From: Alkaliphilus peptidifermentans DSM 18978
GTDB lineage: Bacteria > Bacillota > Clostridia > Peptostreptococcales > Natronincolaceae
DNA length: 64,000 nucleotides
Assembly: GCF_900101495.1 (NCBI RefSeq)
Contig: NZ_FMUS01000002.1
Coordinates: 124,001 to 188,000 of the forward strand
Reading direction: 5' to 3'
Part shown: in pieces, positions 9,213-19,089 of the stretch
How positions within the stretch are numbered: the first letter of the stretch is position 1
Layout: each line of letters opens with the position of its first letter
Made by a program: the position numbers and the translations under genes
The notes under the pieces: generated by a model
The model's input: the letters and a program-made list of their open reading frames with translations, nothing else
Told to the model about the DNA's origin: nothing
The model's database searches: none

Positions 9213-9902
9213 TTAAAAGTTTAGAAAGCGTTTTATTTTCTTTGGTTCAATGTCAGGAGAAATTTCCCTAATTCTCTGAAAAATTTCCTCCATTGCATCC
9301 TTAGGTTTAATATTATTGGATTCTTCCATAATCTTATCTCCTGCCCATGCTTCTACAGTAGAGTATGCAGTAGAAGGCCAACCATACGGTTCTCCTTTAG
9401 CGCTTATCTTTTGTTTGCTACCCTTCACTGTTATAAACATCCACATTTGTAATTCACACATTGCCGCCTCATATTTGGAATTTAAGTCCTTTGTAAATCC
9501 ACCTAATGATTTTATTTCATGGACAGCTAAAATTGTGTCATCCTCAAATAAATCATATATCTGTTTAGCATAATTACTTATTAAACCCGCAGAATATATT
9601 TCCGAAAAATTCCGTCCACTTCTCTTAGCAGCAAGAAATTTAGGGTACCATTCAAGAGAAATAAATCCAGGTTTTTTGTCAAACAGCTTACCATAGGCCG
9701 CTTTACGATCTTTTTCAATACTCACACGCCACAACCACGGGTCTGTTGATAGACCAGTATGCCATTCCTCTTGGTTTGTTAAGTCAGAAAGACAGGGAAA
9801 ATCAATACGGTTATTTGATAAAGTCATAAATCCAATATCTTTAACCATTGAGATAAATTCGCTATATTCAGAAATTCTTGTACTTATGTAATCCTTATTC
9901 AA
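9213..9902 (-). CDS. AlkZ-related family protein (function unproven)
   Basis: Soluble protein of 229 residues with no signal or membrane segment. Its sequence, including IGFMTLSNNRIDFPCLSDLT, GFISLEWYPKFLAAKRSGR and KGEPYGWPSTAYSTVEAW, matches my memory of a clostridial family labelled AlkZ-related, after the DNA glycosylase AlkZ/YcaQ. That label is a family name, not evidence of glycosylase activity. A TTG start is chosen because GGGGGAG lies 7 bases upstream. Confidence 0.55.
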   Translation of the reverse strand: MNKDYISTRISEYSEFISMVKDIGFMTLSNNRIDFPCLSDLTNQEEWHTGLSTDPWLWRVSIEKDRKAAYGKLFDKKPGFISLEWYPKFLAAKRSGRNFSEIYSAGLISNYAKQIYDLFEDDTILAVHEIKSLGGFTKDLNSKYEAAMCELQMWMFITVKGSKQKISAKGEPYGWPSTAYSTVEAWAGDKIMEESNNIKPKDAMEEIFQRIREISPDIEPKKIKRFLNF

Positions 9903-9997
9903 CTAATTACTCCCCCTTCTCTATCCAATTTTATGATATAAGTTTTATCTATTTACAAGCATAACACAATCAACATGACAACAGTATGTCATGTTGG

Positions 9998-10903
9998 TTA
10001 GTACATATTTAAAATATTTAGAGCATTAGCTTTAATCTCATCAATTATTGATTGTGGAGATAAAACACATACTTTATCACCCAAACTACGTATAAAATCC
10101 ATTGCATACTGATGGTTGACATAAATAAGTTGAAACTTGATGCGATTATCATCTGTAATTTCATAGGAATCTACACCGTAGGTATCTACAATTTTATATT
10201 CCATGGAGGGATCAATAAGCATAGTGATTGTTTTTTTATCCCTTTCAAAATACCTATCAATATCAAGTCTTTCTTTTGGAACCTCACGCCGAGAGAATTT
10301 TCTATTGGTTATTTTTAGACGATTAACCCTGTTAAGTTTAAAAAGTCTAAAATCTTCTCTTGATTTACAGTATCCAAAGACATACCATGCAGCCCACTTG
10401 AAAGTAATAAAATAAGGCTCTACATATCTGTTTGACACCCCTGCTGTGGAAAAGTAGTCAAAAACAACCTCATAGTTACTATTGGCAGCTTCTCTAATAA
10501 GGCTTATCTTCTGAGAGAGGCTTGTCTTATAGAAAGAGGTTAAATCAATAAAAATATTATCGCTAAAGGATATAATATCTTCATGTTTTGGTGATAACTT
10601 ATTTAATAGGAGATTAATATTTGAATTATTTGATATGCTTTCAATGCTTTTTAAACCGATTATTATATTACCAAGCTCATCACTAGTTAGTATACTTTTA
10701 TCAAGTTTATAACCTTCGGCAATACTGATTCCCCCACCACCTCCCTGATAGGTAACTATAGGTATACCTGCCATACATATATTTTCAATGTCTCTATATA
10801 TAGTACGGACAGACACCTCAAACTTTTCAGCTAAAATCTTAGCTGTTACTTTTTCATTATTCAAAAGAATAGTTATTATACCAAGAAGCCTGTCGATTTT
10901 CAT
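9998..10903 (-). CDS. YafY-type transcriptional regulator with HTH and WYL domains
   Basis: DNA-binding regulator of 301 residues. The N-terminal winged helix (HTH_11 type) includes LAEKFEVSVRTIYRDIENIC. The WYL domain follows in the middle, with YVEPYFITFKWAAWYVFGYC, and a C-terminal WCX-like extension ends the protein. WYL domains sense ligands, often nucleotide-like, and regulate accessory or stress genes. The ATG at 10903 is used (GGAAGGTG 6 bases upstream) rather than the GTG at 10912. A truncated paralogue of its C-terminal half lies at 46095-46541. Confidence 0.9.
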   Translation of the reverse strand: MKIDRLLGIITILLNNEKVTAKILAEKFEVSVRTIYRDIENICMAGIPIVTYQGGGGGISIAEGYKLDKSILTSDELGNIIIGLKSIESISNNSNINLLLNKLSPKHEDIISFSDNIFIDLTSFYKTSLSQKISLIREAANSNYEVVFDYFSTAGVSNRYVEPYFITFKWAAWYVFGYCKSREDFRLFKLNRVNRLKITNRKFSRREVPKERLDIDRYFERDKKTITMLIDPSMEYKIVDTYGVDSYEITDDNRIKFQLIYVNHQYAMDFIRSLGDKVCVLSPQSIIDEIKANALNILNMY

Positions 10904-11069
10904 ATGATACACCTTCCTTATAACTGAATGAGCAGCTTTCCATTATAGATATTATATCAAATCATTCTACTGAAATTTACTAAACTCTTTTAAAAAGTTC
11001 AAATTGTTGCTTAGCTTTTGAAAATTTTATCCTATTTCTTATTCTCTATAATCTTTACTTACGATTTTT

Positions 11070-11099
11070 CAAAAAACAAAAAAACCAACATAAATGTTG
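11070..11099 (-). terminator. Terminator of RNase P RNA
   Basis: Minus-strand stem CAACAT/ATGTTG with a 2-base loop, followed by GGTTTTTTTGTTTTTT. It begins 12 bases after the 3' end of the RNA. Confidence 0.85.
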
Positions 11100-11110
11100 A
11101 TTTATTATAA

Positions 11111-11460
11111 GTGAGCAAATCTATAAGCCGAGTTCTGTATTAAACGGTCATCTATCTAGGCCAACTGTTGCCAGTTGGCTCAAGCAACCTACCACGGGAC
11201 ACGACGAGCAGCCGTTTTTTTAGTCCCTACTTGGTCTTGCTCCAGATGGGGTTTACATAGCCAGCTAGTCACCTAGCTGCTGGTGAGCTCTTACCTCACC
11301 TTTCCACCCTTACCCGTCACTCTAAAGAATGATGGGCGGTATCTCTCTGTTGCACTTTCCTTGGAGTCGCCTCCACTGGGTATTACCCAGCACCCTGCTC
11401 TATGGAGCTCGGACTTTCCTCGTAGGCATAAAAGCCCACGCGACCATCTGACTTACTCAC
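11111..11460 (-). ncRNA. rnpB: RNase P RNA (catalytic subunit)
   Basis: About 350 nt on the minus strand. Conserved landmarks are the 5' region with GAGGAAAGTCCGAGCTCC, the GGAAAGTGCAACAGAGAG segment, and the 3' GTAGGTTGCTTGAGCC...GAACTCGGCTTATAG segment. The 5' and 3' ends pair to form P1 (AAGTCAGATGG region and GCTTATAGATTTGC region). The layout looks like a clostridial A-type molecule rather than the Bacillus B type. Ends are estimated to within about 5 bases. Confidence 0.95.
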
Positions 11461-11536
11461 TTTATTTTGTTTTTTCTCTTTGGAAATCTAATTATAGTAT
11501 ATATCATACTAATTGTCAAAATGTAAAAATTGGAAT

Positions 11537-11935
11537 TTACTTATTATCCATTGCGTCATTAGCCAGCTTATCTGCTTTTTTATTATACTCTCGTCTTATA
11601 TGCTTTATATCAAAGGCTTCAAATTTATTAATTAAAGGCATTATCATATTATATATTGGAATAAGACCTTCGTTTTTGACCTTATATTCCCCTTTTATTT
11701 GCTTAACAACTAATTCGCTGTCAAGATAGCATACAATATCCTTTACTCCCATGTCAAGTGCTACTTCAAGTCCTCTACTTAGGGCTTTATATTCAGCAAC
11801 ATTATTAGTTTGCTTTCCAATATATTGGCTTATTTCTTTAATTATATTTCCCTGTTCATCCTCTATTGCTATCCCAATTCCTGCTTCTCCAGGGTTCCCC
11901 CTAGAACCACCATCGGTATATATTATTGCTTTCAT
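11537..11935 (-). CDS. RNase HI family protein (YpdQ-like)
   Basis: Protein of 132 residues with the RNase H fold and all four acidic catalytic positions visible: YTDGGSRGNPGEAG, NNVAEYKALSRGL, YLDSELVVKQ and ADKLANDA near the end. It is of the short type, lacking the basic protrusion of E. coli RnhA, as in archaeal and Bacillus YpdQ-like enzymes. Expected role: cleaving the RNA strand of RNA-DNA hybrids. GGAGGTG precedes the ATG. Confidence 0.88.
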   Translation of the reverse strand: MKAIIYTDGGSRGNPGEAGIGIAIEDEQGNIIKEISQYIGKQTNNVAEYKALSRGLEVALDMGVKDIVCYLDSELVVKQIKGEYKVKNEGLIPIYNMIMPLINKFEAFDIKHIRREYNKKADKLANDAMDNK

Positions 11936-11956
11936 TAGTAAAACACCTCCAATTAA

Positions 11957-12146
11957 AATGTTGAATGCTGAATGATAAATGTTGAATTGTTGTAAAAAAA
12001 TTTAGTCTAAATTTTTATTTAATATTGATTATCTTATTGCCTAATTCTTTAATAGGTTTAATTTTTTACTTTGAAATTTCTTATGAATTTGCTTCGTATC
12101 TCCGAAGCTTCATTAATTCAACATTAAACATTTATCATTTTACATT
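11957..12146. repeat. AT-rich element with inverted ends, MITE-like
   Basis: The left end (AATGATAAATGTTGAATT, about 11970-11987) reappears inverted at the right end (AATTCAACATTAAACATTTATCATT, about 12117-12141) with a 7-base insertion. The interior is non-coding and holds a short stem GCTTCG/CGAAGC. It occupies almost the whole gap between nif3 and the RNase HI gene. No target duplication was recognised. Confidence 0.4.
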
Positions 12147-12151
12147 ATATT

Positions 12152-13273
12152 TTACATATATTGAAATGGATTGCTAAAAACCTTCGACCCTACTACCTCA
12201 GCATTAATTTTCATTTCATGAAAAGTTTTCTGTAGGTATTCTGTTATTAATTCAATAAAATGTATCTCAGATTCATAATGACCAACATCCATAACATTTA
12301 GACCAAGCTCTAGGGCTATTTGAGCTTCATGATATTTTACATCTCCTGTAATCAAGCAGTCACATCCCGCTTTAACTGCTGCTTGAATATACTCAGCTCC
12401 ACTACCATTTACAATTGCAATACTACTGACATTTTTATTTACATCTCCAATGAATCGAATATTCTCTATTTCTAGTGAGGCTTTTATATCTTCAATTAAT
12501 ACAGATGTTAGAATTGGATCTACATCAGCAATTCTCCCAATTCCATTTTGGGGTATTTCCTTATGTAAAGGATATATATCATATGCAACTTCTTCATATG
12601 GATGAGCCTTTATCATTTCTTCAACAATGTAATTGAGCTTTTCATTTTCTATTATTGTTTCCAAACGAATTTCATTAACATTCTCAAGTTCATCTTTATG
12701 TCCTATAAATGGATTTGTCCCTTCTAATGGTTTAAATGTTCCTACCCCTTGGGTTTTAAAGCTACAGTGACTATAATTGCCAATATGCCCTGCTCCAGCA
12801 TTGCCCATTACATCTGCAATAATATCCGAATACTCTTCTGGTACAAAAACCACCAGCTTCGAAAAACTCTTATTTTTCGTAACATCCAATAATCTCAATT
12901 TCTTTAACCCTAGTTTTTGTGCTATAAAATCATTTAAACCACCATTGGCAATATCCATATTTGTGTGACTTGCATAAATACTAATATTATTTTTAATAGC
13001 CTTAATGATGATTTTACCCCTTATATCATTGTTTAGTATCGACTTCATAGGCTTGAATATTAATGGATGATGGGAAACAATGACCTGACATCCTTTTTCA
13101 ATTGCTTCATCTAGGATTTTTTCATTAACATCTAGGCAAACTAAAATTTTACTTACCCAACTATTATTGTCCCCCACCTGTAATCCAACATTATCCCAGG
13201 ACAAAGCATTATTAGTGGGGGCAAGGGCTTCAAGTATATCAGTTAGCTTTTTTAACTTAATTTTTTCAGCCAC
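12152..13273 (-). CDS. Nif3-like dinuclear metal center protein with inserted YqfO domain
   Basis: Protein of 373 residues, the length of the Gram-positive YqfO form with a CutA-like insert between the two Nif3 halves. Metal-binding motifs are visible: VSHHPLIF near residue 67, ASHTNMD near residue 100, and MDVGHYESEIHFIE near residue 330. Biochemical function unknown; in YqfO-type proteins GTP cyclohydrolase-like activity has been proposed. The gene starts with GTG after GAGGAGG and overlaps the end of trmK by 22 bases, so the two are translationally coupled. Confidence 0.9.
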   Translation of the reverse strand: MAEKIKLKKLTDILEALAPTNNALSWDNVGLQVGDNNSWVSKILVCLDVNEKILDEAIEKGCQVIVSHHPLIFKPMKSILNNDIRGKIIIKAIKNNISIYASHTNMDIANGGLNDFIAQKLGLKKLRLLDVTKNKSFSKLVVFVPEEYSDIIADVMGNAGAGHIGNYSHCSFKTQGVGTFKPLEGTNPFIGHKDELENVNEIRLETIIENEKLNYIVEEMIKAHPYEEVAYDIYPLHKEIPQNGIGRIADVDPILTSVLIEDIKASLEIENIRFIGDVNKNVSSIAIVNGSGAEYIQAAVKAGCDCLITGDVKYHEAQIALELGLNVMDVGHYESEIHFIELITEYLQKTFHEMKINAEVVGSKVFSNPFQYM

Positions 13274-13960
13274 TTTTGCACCTCCTCAATTTTATAAATT
13301 TTATCAACACAATAATTAAACTTTTCAATTGCTGCTGCAGATTTCTGTGCTTCTACTTGTAATATAATTTCTCTTAAAGCCTTTAGCTTTCCTTCTAGGA
13401 ATTCTTCCGCAAGATTAAGTTGGTTTTTTTCAATATGAAATCCTATTTCATATTTTAATTCATCATCAACCAATTGATTTCCTTTCTTGGCCTTAATAAT
13501 TTCATATATGCGATGATCTTCCTTTACCAATACATCTTCTACAATTGTAAACTTATTCTCCACTAAATACCTTCTAAGTTCTTCCTGTGCCTGCATTGGT
13601 TGTAGGATAAAGAAATCAACTGTATCAATAATTTCCTTAGAGTTATTAAGCAACTCACTAATAAGTAGTCCACCCATGCCAGCTATAATAACAGTATCTA
13701 CTTCATGGGGCTTTAGTACCTCTAAACCATTACCCAATCTTGTTTCTATTTGATTTTCAAATCCATAGCTCTTAATATTGTTAATGGCACTTTTTAAAGG
13801 TTTTTCATTTACGTCACTGGCTATTACTCTTGAGCATATATTATTGGCTATTAAATAAGTAGGGATATATCCATGGTCTGTTCCAATATCTGCTACAATT
13901 GACCCTTCTGACACTAGTTGGGTAATCTTATTTAATCTTGGGGTTAATTTTACCTGCATA
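13252..13960 (-). CDS. trmK: tRNA (adenine-22-N1)-methyltransferase
   Basis: Class I SAM methyltransferase of 235 residues, matching Bacillus YqfN/TrmK. It has the SAM-binding motif VADIGTDHGYIPTYLI near residue 28, the acidic ribose-binding region VIASDVNEKPLKSA, and DTVIIAGMGGLLISELL. It methylates N1 of A22 in the D-loop of tRNAs. The ATG at 13960 follows AAAGGAG by 8 bases and is preferred over the in-frame TTG at 13983. Its neighbourhood (rpoD, trmK, nif3) is the standard Firmicute order. Confidence 0.93.
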
Positions 13961-14030
13961 TTTATGACTCCTTTACTTAACAATAATTTTAATTACAGCA
14001 TTTAACTATTAATTTGAAGGAGGTTATATA

Positions 14031-14231
14031 ATGCCCCATACAAATAAAAAGAAAAAAAAGATTGTTCCTCCAGAGGACATGGTTCAATTTAAATGGGGAG
14101 GACGTACCCAAGAATGGGAGGAAGAAGCAGACCAAATAATGCACGTTTTGCAAGATCAAATTGATGACAGTGAAACAGCAGAGGAAAAAAAGAAGAAAAT
14201 TGAATACGCTAAGCAAAAACAATATTGGTAA
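14031..14231 (+). CDS. Small highly charged protein of unknown function
   Basis: Protein of 66 residues on the plus strand, divergent from trmK and convergent with rpoD. A very good ribosome binding site (GAAGGAGG, 7 bases before the ATG) and a shared terminator after it argue that it is real although small. The N-terminus is basic (a run of Lys at 6-10). The centre is FKWGGRTQEWEEEAD, and the C-terminal part is a predicted helix rich in Glu and Lys. I do not recognise the family. Confidence 0.7.
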   Translation: MPHTNKKKKKIVPPEDMVQFKWGGRTQEWEEEADQIMHVLQDQIDDSETAEEKKKKIEYAKQKQYW

Positions 14232-14269
14232 TTAAAAGAATTATACTCTTAACATCATTATGGTGATAA

Positions 14270-14301
14270 AATAATAGATTCGCAGTTGCGAATCTATTAT
14301 T
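14270..14301. terminator. Bidirectional terminator between rpoD and the small plus-strand gene
   Basis: A perfect 15-bp stem (14270-14284 with 14287-14301) and a 2-base loop lie between the 3' ends of the convergent genes. T-rich sequence follows on each side. Confidence 0.85.
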
Positions 14302-14304
14302 GAT

Positions 14305-15417
14305 TTATTCAAGATAATCTTTTAGTTTTTTACTTCGACTTGGATGTCGTAGCTTTCTTAATGCCTTAGCTTCTATTTGTCGAATACGCTCGCGGGTAAC
14401 ATCAAACTTCTTACCTACTTCCTCTAAAGTTCTTGCTCTTCCATCATCTAGCCCAAAACGGAGTCTTAAAACTTTTTGTTCTCTTGGGGTCAAAGTATCT
14501 AGAACTTCAATTAATTGCTCCTTCAACAATGAAAATGCTGCTGCTTCTGCAGGTGCGGGCACCTCATCATCGGGGATAAAATCTCCCAAATGACTATCCT
14601 CTTCTTCACCAATTGGTGTTTCTAAAGAAACAGGTTCTTGAGCAATTTTTAAAATTTCTCTAACCTTTTCTTCTGATAAATCCATTTCTCTTGCAATTTC
14701 TTCTGGCTTAGGTTCACGTCCTAATTCCTGTAATAATTGTCTTGAAACACGTATTAATTTATTTATTGTTTCAACCATGTGAACGGGAATTCGAATTGTA
14801 CGGGCTTGATCAGCAATTGCTCTAGTAATTGCTTGACGTATCCACCAGGTAGCATAGGTACTAAACTTAAACCCTTTACGAAAATCAAATTTTTCCACAG
14901 CTTTTATTAGACCAAGATTTCCTTCTTGAATAAGATCCAAAAACAACATCCCTCGGCCTACATACCTTTTAGCAATACTAACAACCAGTCGAAGATTAGC
15001 CTCCACAAGCTGTTTTTTTGCTTCTTCGTCTCCAGCTTCCATTCGTTGAGCTAAATCAATTTCCATAGTAGCTGAAAGCAATGGCACTTTTCCTATTTCC
15101 TTCAAATACATTCTTACAGGATCATCTATATTAATCCCTTTTAATAATGCCACATCATCTTCTATGTTTTCCTCTAGTGGAATTTCAGCTTCTAGTTCAG
15201 CCTCATCAACTTCAATATCGATATCATCGTCTTTATCTCCGACGATATCTATTCCTAAAGTTGAAAGATGTTCATAAACTTCATCAATCTGATCTTTATC
15301 TAAAGCAATATCTTCAAATGCATCCATTATTTCCGTATAGGTAATCATTCCTCTTTTTTTACCTTTTTCTATCAGTAGCTTAACTGTCTCTTTTTTGCCT
15401 TCCTGTGGATTACTCAC
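14305..15417 (-). CDS. rpoD: Primary RNA polymerase sigma factor (sigma-A/RpoD)
   Basis: Housekeeping sigma-70 of 370 residues. An acidic region 1.1 at the N-terminus is followed by region 1.2 ([16 protein letters not shown]), region 2 ([38 protein letters not shown]), region 3, and region 4 with the -35-binding helix ([20 protein letters not shown]). The gene starts with GTG after GGAGGGG and follows dnaG by 18 bases, the classic macromolecular synthesis operon arrangement. Confidence 0.98.
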   Translation of the reverse strand: MSNPQEGKKETVKLLIEKGKKRGMITYTEIMDAFEDIALDKDQIDEVYEHLSTLGIDIVGDKDDDIDIEVDEAELEAEIPLEENIEDDVALLKGINIDDPVRMYLKEIGKVPLLSATMEIDLAQRMEAGDEEAKKQLVEANLRLVVSIAKRYVGRGMLFLDLIQEGNLGLIKAVEKFDFRKGFKFSTYATWWIRQAITRAIADQARTIRIPVHMVETINKLIRVSRQLLQELGREPKPEEIAREMDLSEEKVREILKIAQEPVSLETPIGEEEDSHLGDFIPDDEVPAPAEAAAFSLLKEQLIEVLDTLTPREQKVLRLRFGLDDGRARTLEEVGKKFDVTRERIRQIEAKALRKLRHPSRSKKLKDYLE

Positions 15418-15435
15418 AAATGTCCCCTCCTTTCC

Positions 15436-17256
15436 TTAAAGCTGTAGCTTCTGTATCTCTGTATTTAATCTCATAATCTCTACTCCAATTTTAAGCAATT
15501 CCTTCTCAACCTCTTCCTTATTTAATTTTTTCTCCTTAAGCAGATCATTTTGCTGCTGCTGTAATATTCTAATTTGATATAATAGCTTGTATCTTCTTAA
15601 ATTAATAATATATTTCTCTAAAGCTTTTTCTATATTTATATGCTCAATGTCTGTCTTCAATATATCTTTTATTATCTCCTGAAGTTGAGGGTGTTCATTT
15701 AGTAGTGACTCTATACTGTAAATCTTGTCATTATTAGATAGTAAGTATTCAAAAATCATTTGATATTCAGCTATTGAAAACTCTTCAAGATTAACTTTTG
15801 ACGCAAATAGTGGAACAAGCTCTTTATTTATGATCATTGCCTTAATTAATTGCTTTTCTGCTATAATATGTCCTTTTTGTTCTACAGGATTTATAGCATC
15901 TATATATTTATTATCTCTTTTGTTTTTAGAAGTATACTTTTGATTCTTTTCAAAGGGCTTCGGAGATCTGTTTCCATATATTTCAAGCTGTATGGTTTCC
16001 TTAGAGACTCCTGTTTCCTTTTCAATCTTTTGGATATAAACCTCCCTTTCTACAGGACTTTTAATATCCTTCATAACGCTTGCTAGTTCTTTTACAAACC
16101 CAATTCTACCTTCTGATGAATTTAAATCATGCTTTTTTTTAGCAAGAAGTAACTTATAATCAATTAGACCTATCGCACTCTGTAATTGTTCCTTAAATTG
16201 AAATTTACCATCTTGGTTAATAAAGTCATCTGGATCTAAATTGTTGGGAAGAACCAGTACCTTAGGGATCAAACCTGCTTCCTCTAATACATCAAGGCTT
16301 CTAATGGTTGCATTAGTTCCTGCTTCATCTCCATCAAAGCAAACAATAACCTCTTGACAGTATTTTTTAAGTAATAATGCATGTCCCTTTGTTAATGATG
16401 TGCCTAAAGATGCAACACAATTTTTAAATCCATGCTGATGTAGTGCAATAACGTCCATATAGCCTTCTACAATAATTATTTTACCATCAGTAATATTCTT
16501 TCTAGCAATGTTCAATCCATATAATGTATTGCTTTTATTAAAAATTGGAGTCTCAGGTGAATTTAAGTATTTTGGTAAACTATTGTCAAGCACCCTACCT
16601 CCAAAACCAATCACATTTCCTCTAGTATCAAAAATTGGATACATTATTCGATTTCGAAATCGGTCATAATACCCAGATTTATCTTTTCTTGCGATTATCA
16701 ACCCGGAAATATTTATAGTTTTTTCATCATAACCAAGCTTTAGCAAGTGATTTAATAAATCTTCCCAATTATTTAATGAATACCCCAAACCAAAGCTTTT
16801 AATGATTTGACTTGTTAATCCTCTTTTTTCAAGATATTCAAGTGCTAATTTGCCACTTTTTATAAGATTCAAATAAAAAAATCGCCCTGCTTCTTTATTT
16901 ATTTCGTATAGCTCTACTTTTTTTTGCAGTTCTCTTTTTTCCTCATTGGAAATATTATTTTCCTCTATATGGATATTTGCCCTTTGGGCTAGAACTTTAA
17001 TAGAATCTATAAAATCTAGATTTTCAATTTTCATTACAAAATGAATTACATCTCCTCCTACGCCACACCCAAAGCATTTATAAATTTGCTTTTCAGCATT
17101 GATAACAAAGGAGGGAGTTTTTTCTCTATGAAAGGGACAAAGGGCTTTATGGCTACCACCTGTAGTTTTAACAGATATATAGCCGGATATAACATCAACT
17201 ATATCATTTCTGTCCTTTACCTCTTCAATAATTTCATCAGGAAAAAAATTTCCCAT
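15436..17256 (-). CDS. dnaG: DNA primase
   Basis: Replication primase of about 606 residues. The N-terminal zinc-binding domain has the CHCC pattern (CPFHREKTPSF...CFGCG, residues about 37-61). The catalytic core with the TOPRIM domain follows (IIIVEGYMDVIALHQHG, VIVCFDGDEAGTNA), then a C-terminal helicase-binding domain. It synthesises RNA primers at the replication fork. The ATG at 17256 follows AGGTGGT by 5-6 bases and is preferred over the in-frame GTG at 17265, which overlaps that site. It is cotranscribed with rpoD. Confidence 0.97.
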   Translation of the reverse strand: MGNFFPDEIIEEVKDRNDIVDVISGYISVKTTGGSHKALCPFHREKTPSFVINAEKQIYKCFGCGVGGDVIHFVMKIENLDFIDSIKVLAQRANIHIEENNISNEEKRELQKKVELYEINKEAGRFFYLNLIKSGKLALEYLEKRGLTSQIIKSFGLGYSLNNWEDLLNHLLKLGYDEKTINISGLIIARKDKSGYYDRFRNRIMYPIFDTRGNVIGFGGRVLDNSLPKYLNSPETPIFNKSNTLYGLNIARKNITDGKIIIVEGYMDVIALHQHGFKNCVASLGTSLTKGHALLLKKYCQEVIVCFDGDEAGTNATIRSLDVLEEAGLIPKVLVLPNNLDPDDFINQDGKFQFKEQLQSAIGLIDYKLLLAKKKHDLNSSEGRIGFVKELASVMKDIKSPVEREVYIQKIEKETGVSKETIQLEIYGNRSPKPFEKNQKYTSKNKRDNKYIDAINPVEQKGHIIAEKQLIKAMIINKELVPLFASKVNLEEFSIAEYQMIFEYLLSNNDKIYSIESLLNEHPQLQEIIKDILKTDIEHINIEKALEKYIINLRRYKLLYQIRILQQQQNDLLKEKKLNKEEVEKELLKIGVEIMRLNTEIQKLQL

Positions 17257-17325
17257 ATATACCACCTAATTATTAGTTACTTTCTATATATTATTAGTTC
17301 TGTTTTCTTTTATAAAGTCCTTCTA

Positions 17326-17778
17326 CTAACCATCGATTTGGATAATTTTTTGTAGGAATTTTTCTAAAGCCCCTGTGAAGTATTGGTTATCAATATTTTT
17401 TCTTTTCTTAGGTCCCTTTACCCGTCCGCCAGAAGCAAGTAACTTTTGTGTTAAATATCTATTTTCTAAGAGATTATCTATATTTTCATTAGTATAAATT
17501 TGTCCCCATGGATTCAAGGCATAACAGCCTTTCCCCAATATGATAGCAGCTAAACCTGTATCTGCAGTAATAACTAAATCTCCCTTTTGTGAATTATTAA
17601 TAATTGCCATATCAGCTGCCTGAGCTTCACTATCAACAATAATTCTTTCAACATTTTCATCAGCTTCTGAAATATGACTAATACTATGAATAAATAACAA
17701 ATCTATATTGTACTTAATACATAAAGCTTTTACAATCTCTTTAACGGGGCAAGCATCGGCATCAACAATTACCTTCAT
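17326..17778 (-). CDS. YaiI/YqxD family protein (DUF188, PIN-like)
   Basis: Protein of 150 residues, the usual family length. Conserved motifs are VDADACPVKEI at the N-terminus, IVDSEAQAADMAIINNSQKGDLVITADTGLA in the middle (long motif, about residues 45-75) and NPWGQIYTNENI. The acidic residues suggest a PIN-like nuclease fold, but no function is established. It lies between dgt and dnaG on the same strand, a common clostridial/bacillar position. Confidence 0.9.
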   Translation of the reverse strand: MKVIVDADACPVKEIVKALCIKYNIDLLFIHSISHISEADENVERIIVDSEAQAADMAIINNSQKGDLVITADTGLAAIILGKGCYALNPWGQIYTNENIDNLLENRYLTQKLLASGGRVKGPKKRKNIDNQYFTGALEKFLQKIIQIDG

Positions 17779-17891
17779 ATTTAATTTAACCCCTCTTTAA
17801 TGACATGGTGAAGTTTATTCGACATAAAACTTGTTAAATCCTCCCCATAGAATAAAAAAAGTAAATTCTGAATATTTAACTTCGGTACTAA

Positions 17892-18905
17892 TCAATAGGG
17901 TGATGGTATAAAAATATTCTGAAATAATTTTATTGCATATGAATCTGTAGCTCCTGCGATACAATCTGTTACTACCCTATCTAAAGAATCCTTCTCCAAT
18001 CGCTTTATATATTCACATGGCATTTTATTAGGATTTTCTACGAAATAGTTATAAAGGGTTTTTACTATAAAGGTTGCCTTTTCCTTTTCTCTTAAGCATA
18101 TATCTCCGTTATATACTTGTTTAAACATAAACTCTCTCAATTTTTGAGTAACATCAGCTATCTCAATGCTCTGATATATATTAATTGCACTTCCTACAGA
18201 TATCTGTTTTGTTGTTTCTTCTATAATGTCCTTCACAAAGGTATTTATTCTATTACTATGGGTATTTCCCAAAACTTCAATAAAGCTATTAGGAATTTTC
18301 TCTTCCTTTAATATACCTGCGCTTATGCTATCTTGTATGTCATGACAAAGATAAGTAATTGTATCAATAAGTTTAACTAGCTTACCCTCTAAAGTAACAG
18401 GAAGATCTTCCCCTGTATGATTCAAAATACCATCCCTCACTTCAAATGTGAGATTTAGCCCGTTACCGTCTCCTTCCAGTTCATTTACCACCCTGAGGCT
18501 TTGTTCATTGTGTTTAAAATGTCCGGTAATGCTATGAAGCACCTCTTCTCCGCTATGACCAAAGCAGGTATGCCCCAAATCGTGCCCCAATGCTATTGCT
18601 TCTACTAGGTCCTCATTAATTCTAAGAGCTCTTGCAATAGTTCTAGCTATTTGACTGGTCTCAAGAGTATGACTTAGTCTAGTTCGAAAAAAATCATCCT
18701 TTACAATAAAAACCTGGGTTTTCTCTTTAAGGGCACGAAATGATTTGGAATGAATAATGCGATCCCTATCCCTTTGATAAACAGTTCGTATATCACATTC
18801 ATCCTCCTCTACTAACCTGCCCCTAGTTTTATGACTTAATTGAGCATAGGGAGATAAATTTTTAGATTCAAGCTCTTCGGTCATTTTTCTAAGGTTTTCT
18901 TTCAT
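17892..18905 (-). CDS. dgt: Deoxyguanosinetriphosphate triphosphohydrolase-like HD protein
   Basis: HD-domain hydrolase of 337 residues. It has the Dgt signature near the N-terminus (RTVYQRDRDRIIHSKSFRAL), the first HD-domain His (TRLSHTLETSQIARTIAR), the HD pair (AIALGHDLGHTCFGHSGEEVL) and the later Asp (VKLIDTITYLCHDI). It belongs to the shorter dGTPase type of Firmicutes and hydrolyses dNTPs to nucleosides and triphosphate. It marks the conserved edge of the dnaG-rpoD block; the accessory region begins beyond it. Confidence 0.93.
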   Translation of the reverse strand: MKENLRKMTEELESKNLSPYAQLSHKTRGRLVEEDECDIRTVYQRDRDRIIHSKSFRALKEKTQVFIVKDDFFRTRLSHTLETSQIARTIARALRINEDLVEAIALGHDLGHTCFGHSGEEVLHSITGHFKHNEQSLRVVNELEGDGNGLNLTFEVRDGILNHTGEDLPVTLEGKLVKLIDTITYLCHDIQDSISAGILKEEKIPNSFIEVLGNTHSNRINTFVKDIIEETTKQISVGSAINIYQSIEIADVTQKLREFMFKQVYNGDICLREKEKATFIVKTLYNYFVENPNKMPCEYIKRLEKDSLDRVVTDCIAGATDSYAIKLFQNIFIPSPY

Positions 18906-19089
18906 TTTCCTTCAACCTTCCTATAATAAGCTTACTATATATATACGCTTTTTAGGTTCAAAATCCTTTCTAATTAACCGAACATTTTTTCTCCATTAAA
19001 TACTGTTTACAATTGTCAGAATTTTATACACTTTTAGTTCTCTTTAGCTACGTGGTATTATCCGTACTTTAAAAGTTTTTTAGATTTAA

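Noticed and set aside
11283-11729. A 148-codon plus-strand frame
   Set aside because: It lies across the complement of the RNase P RNA and the RNase HI-like gene; it is a shadow.
13989-14222. A 77-codon minus-strand frame opposite the small plus-strand gene
   Set aside because: It has no ribosome binding site and its hydrophobic sequence is the complement of a Lys/Glu-rich gene with excellent start signals.
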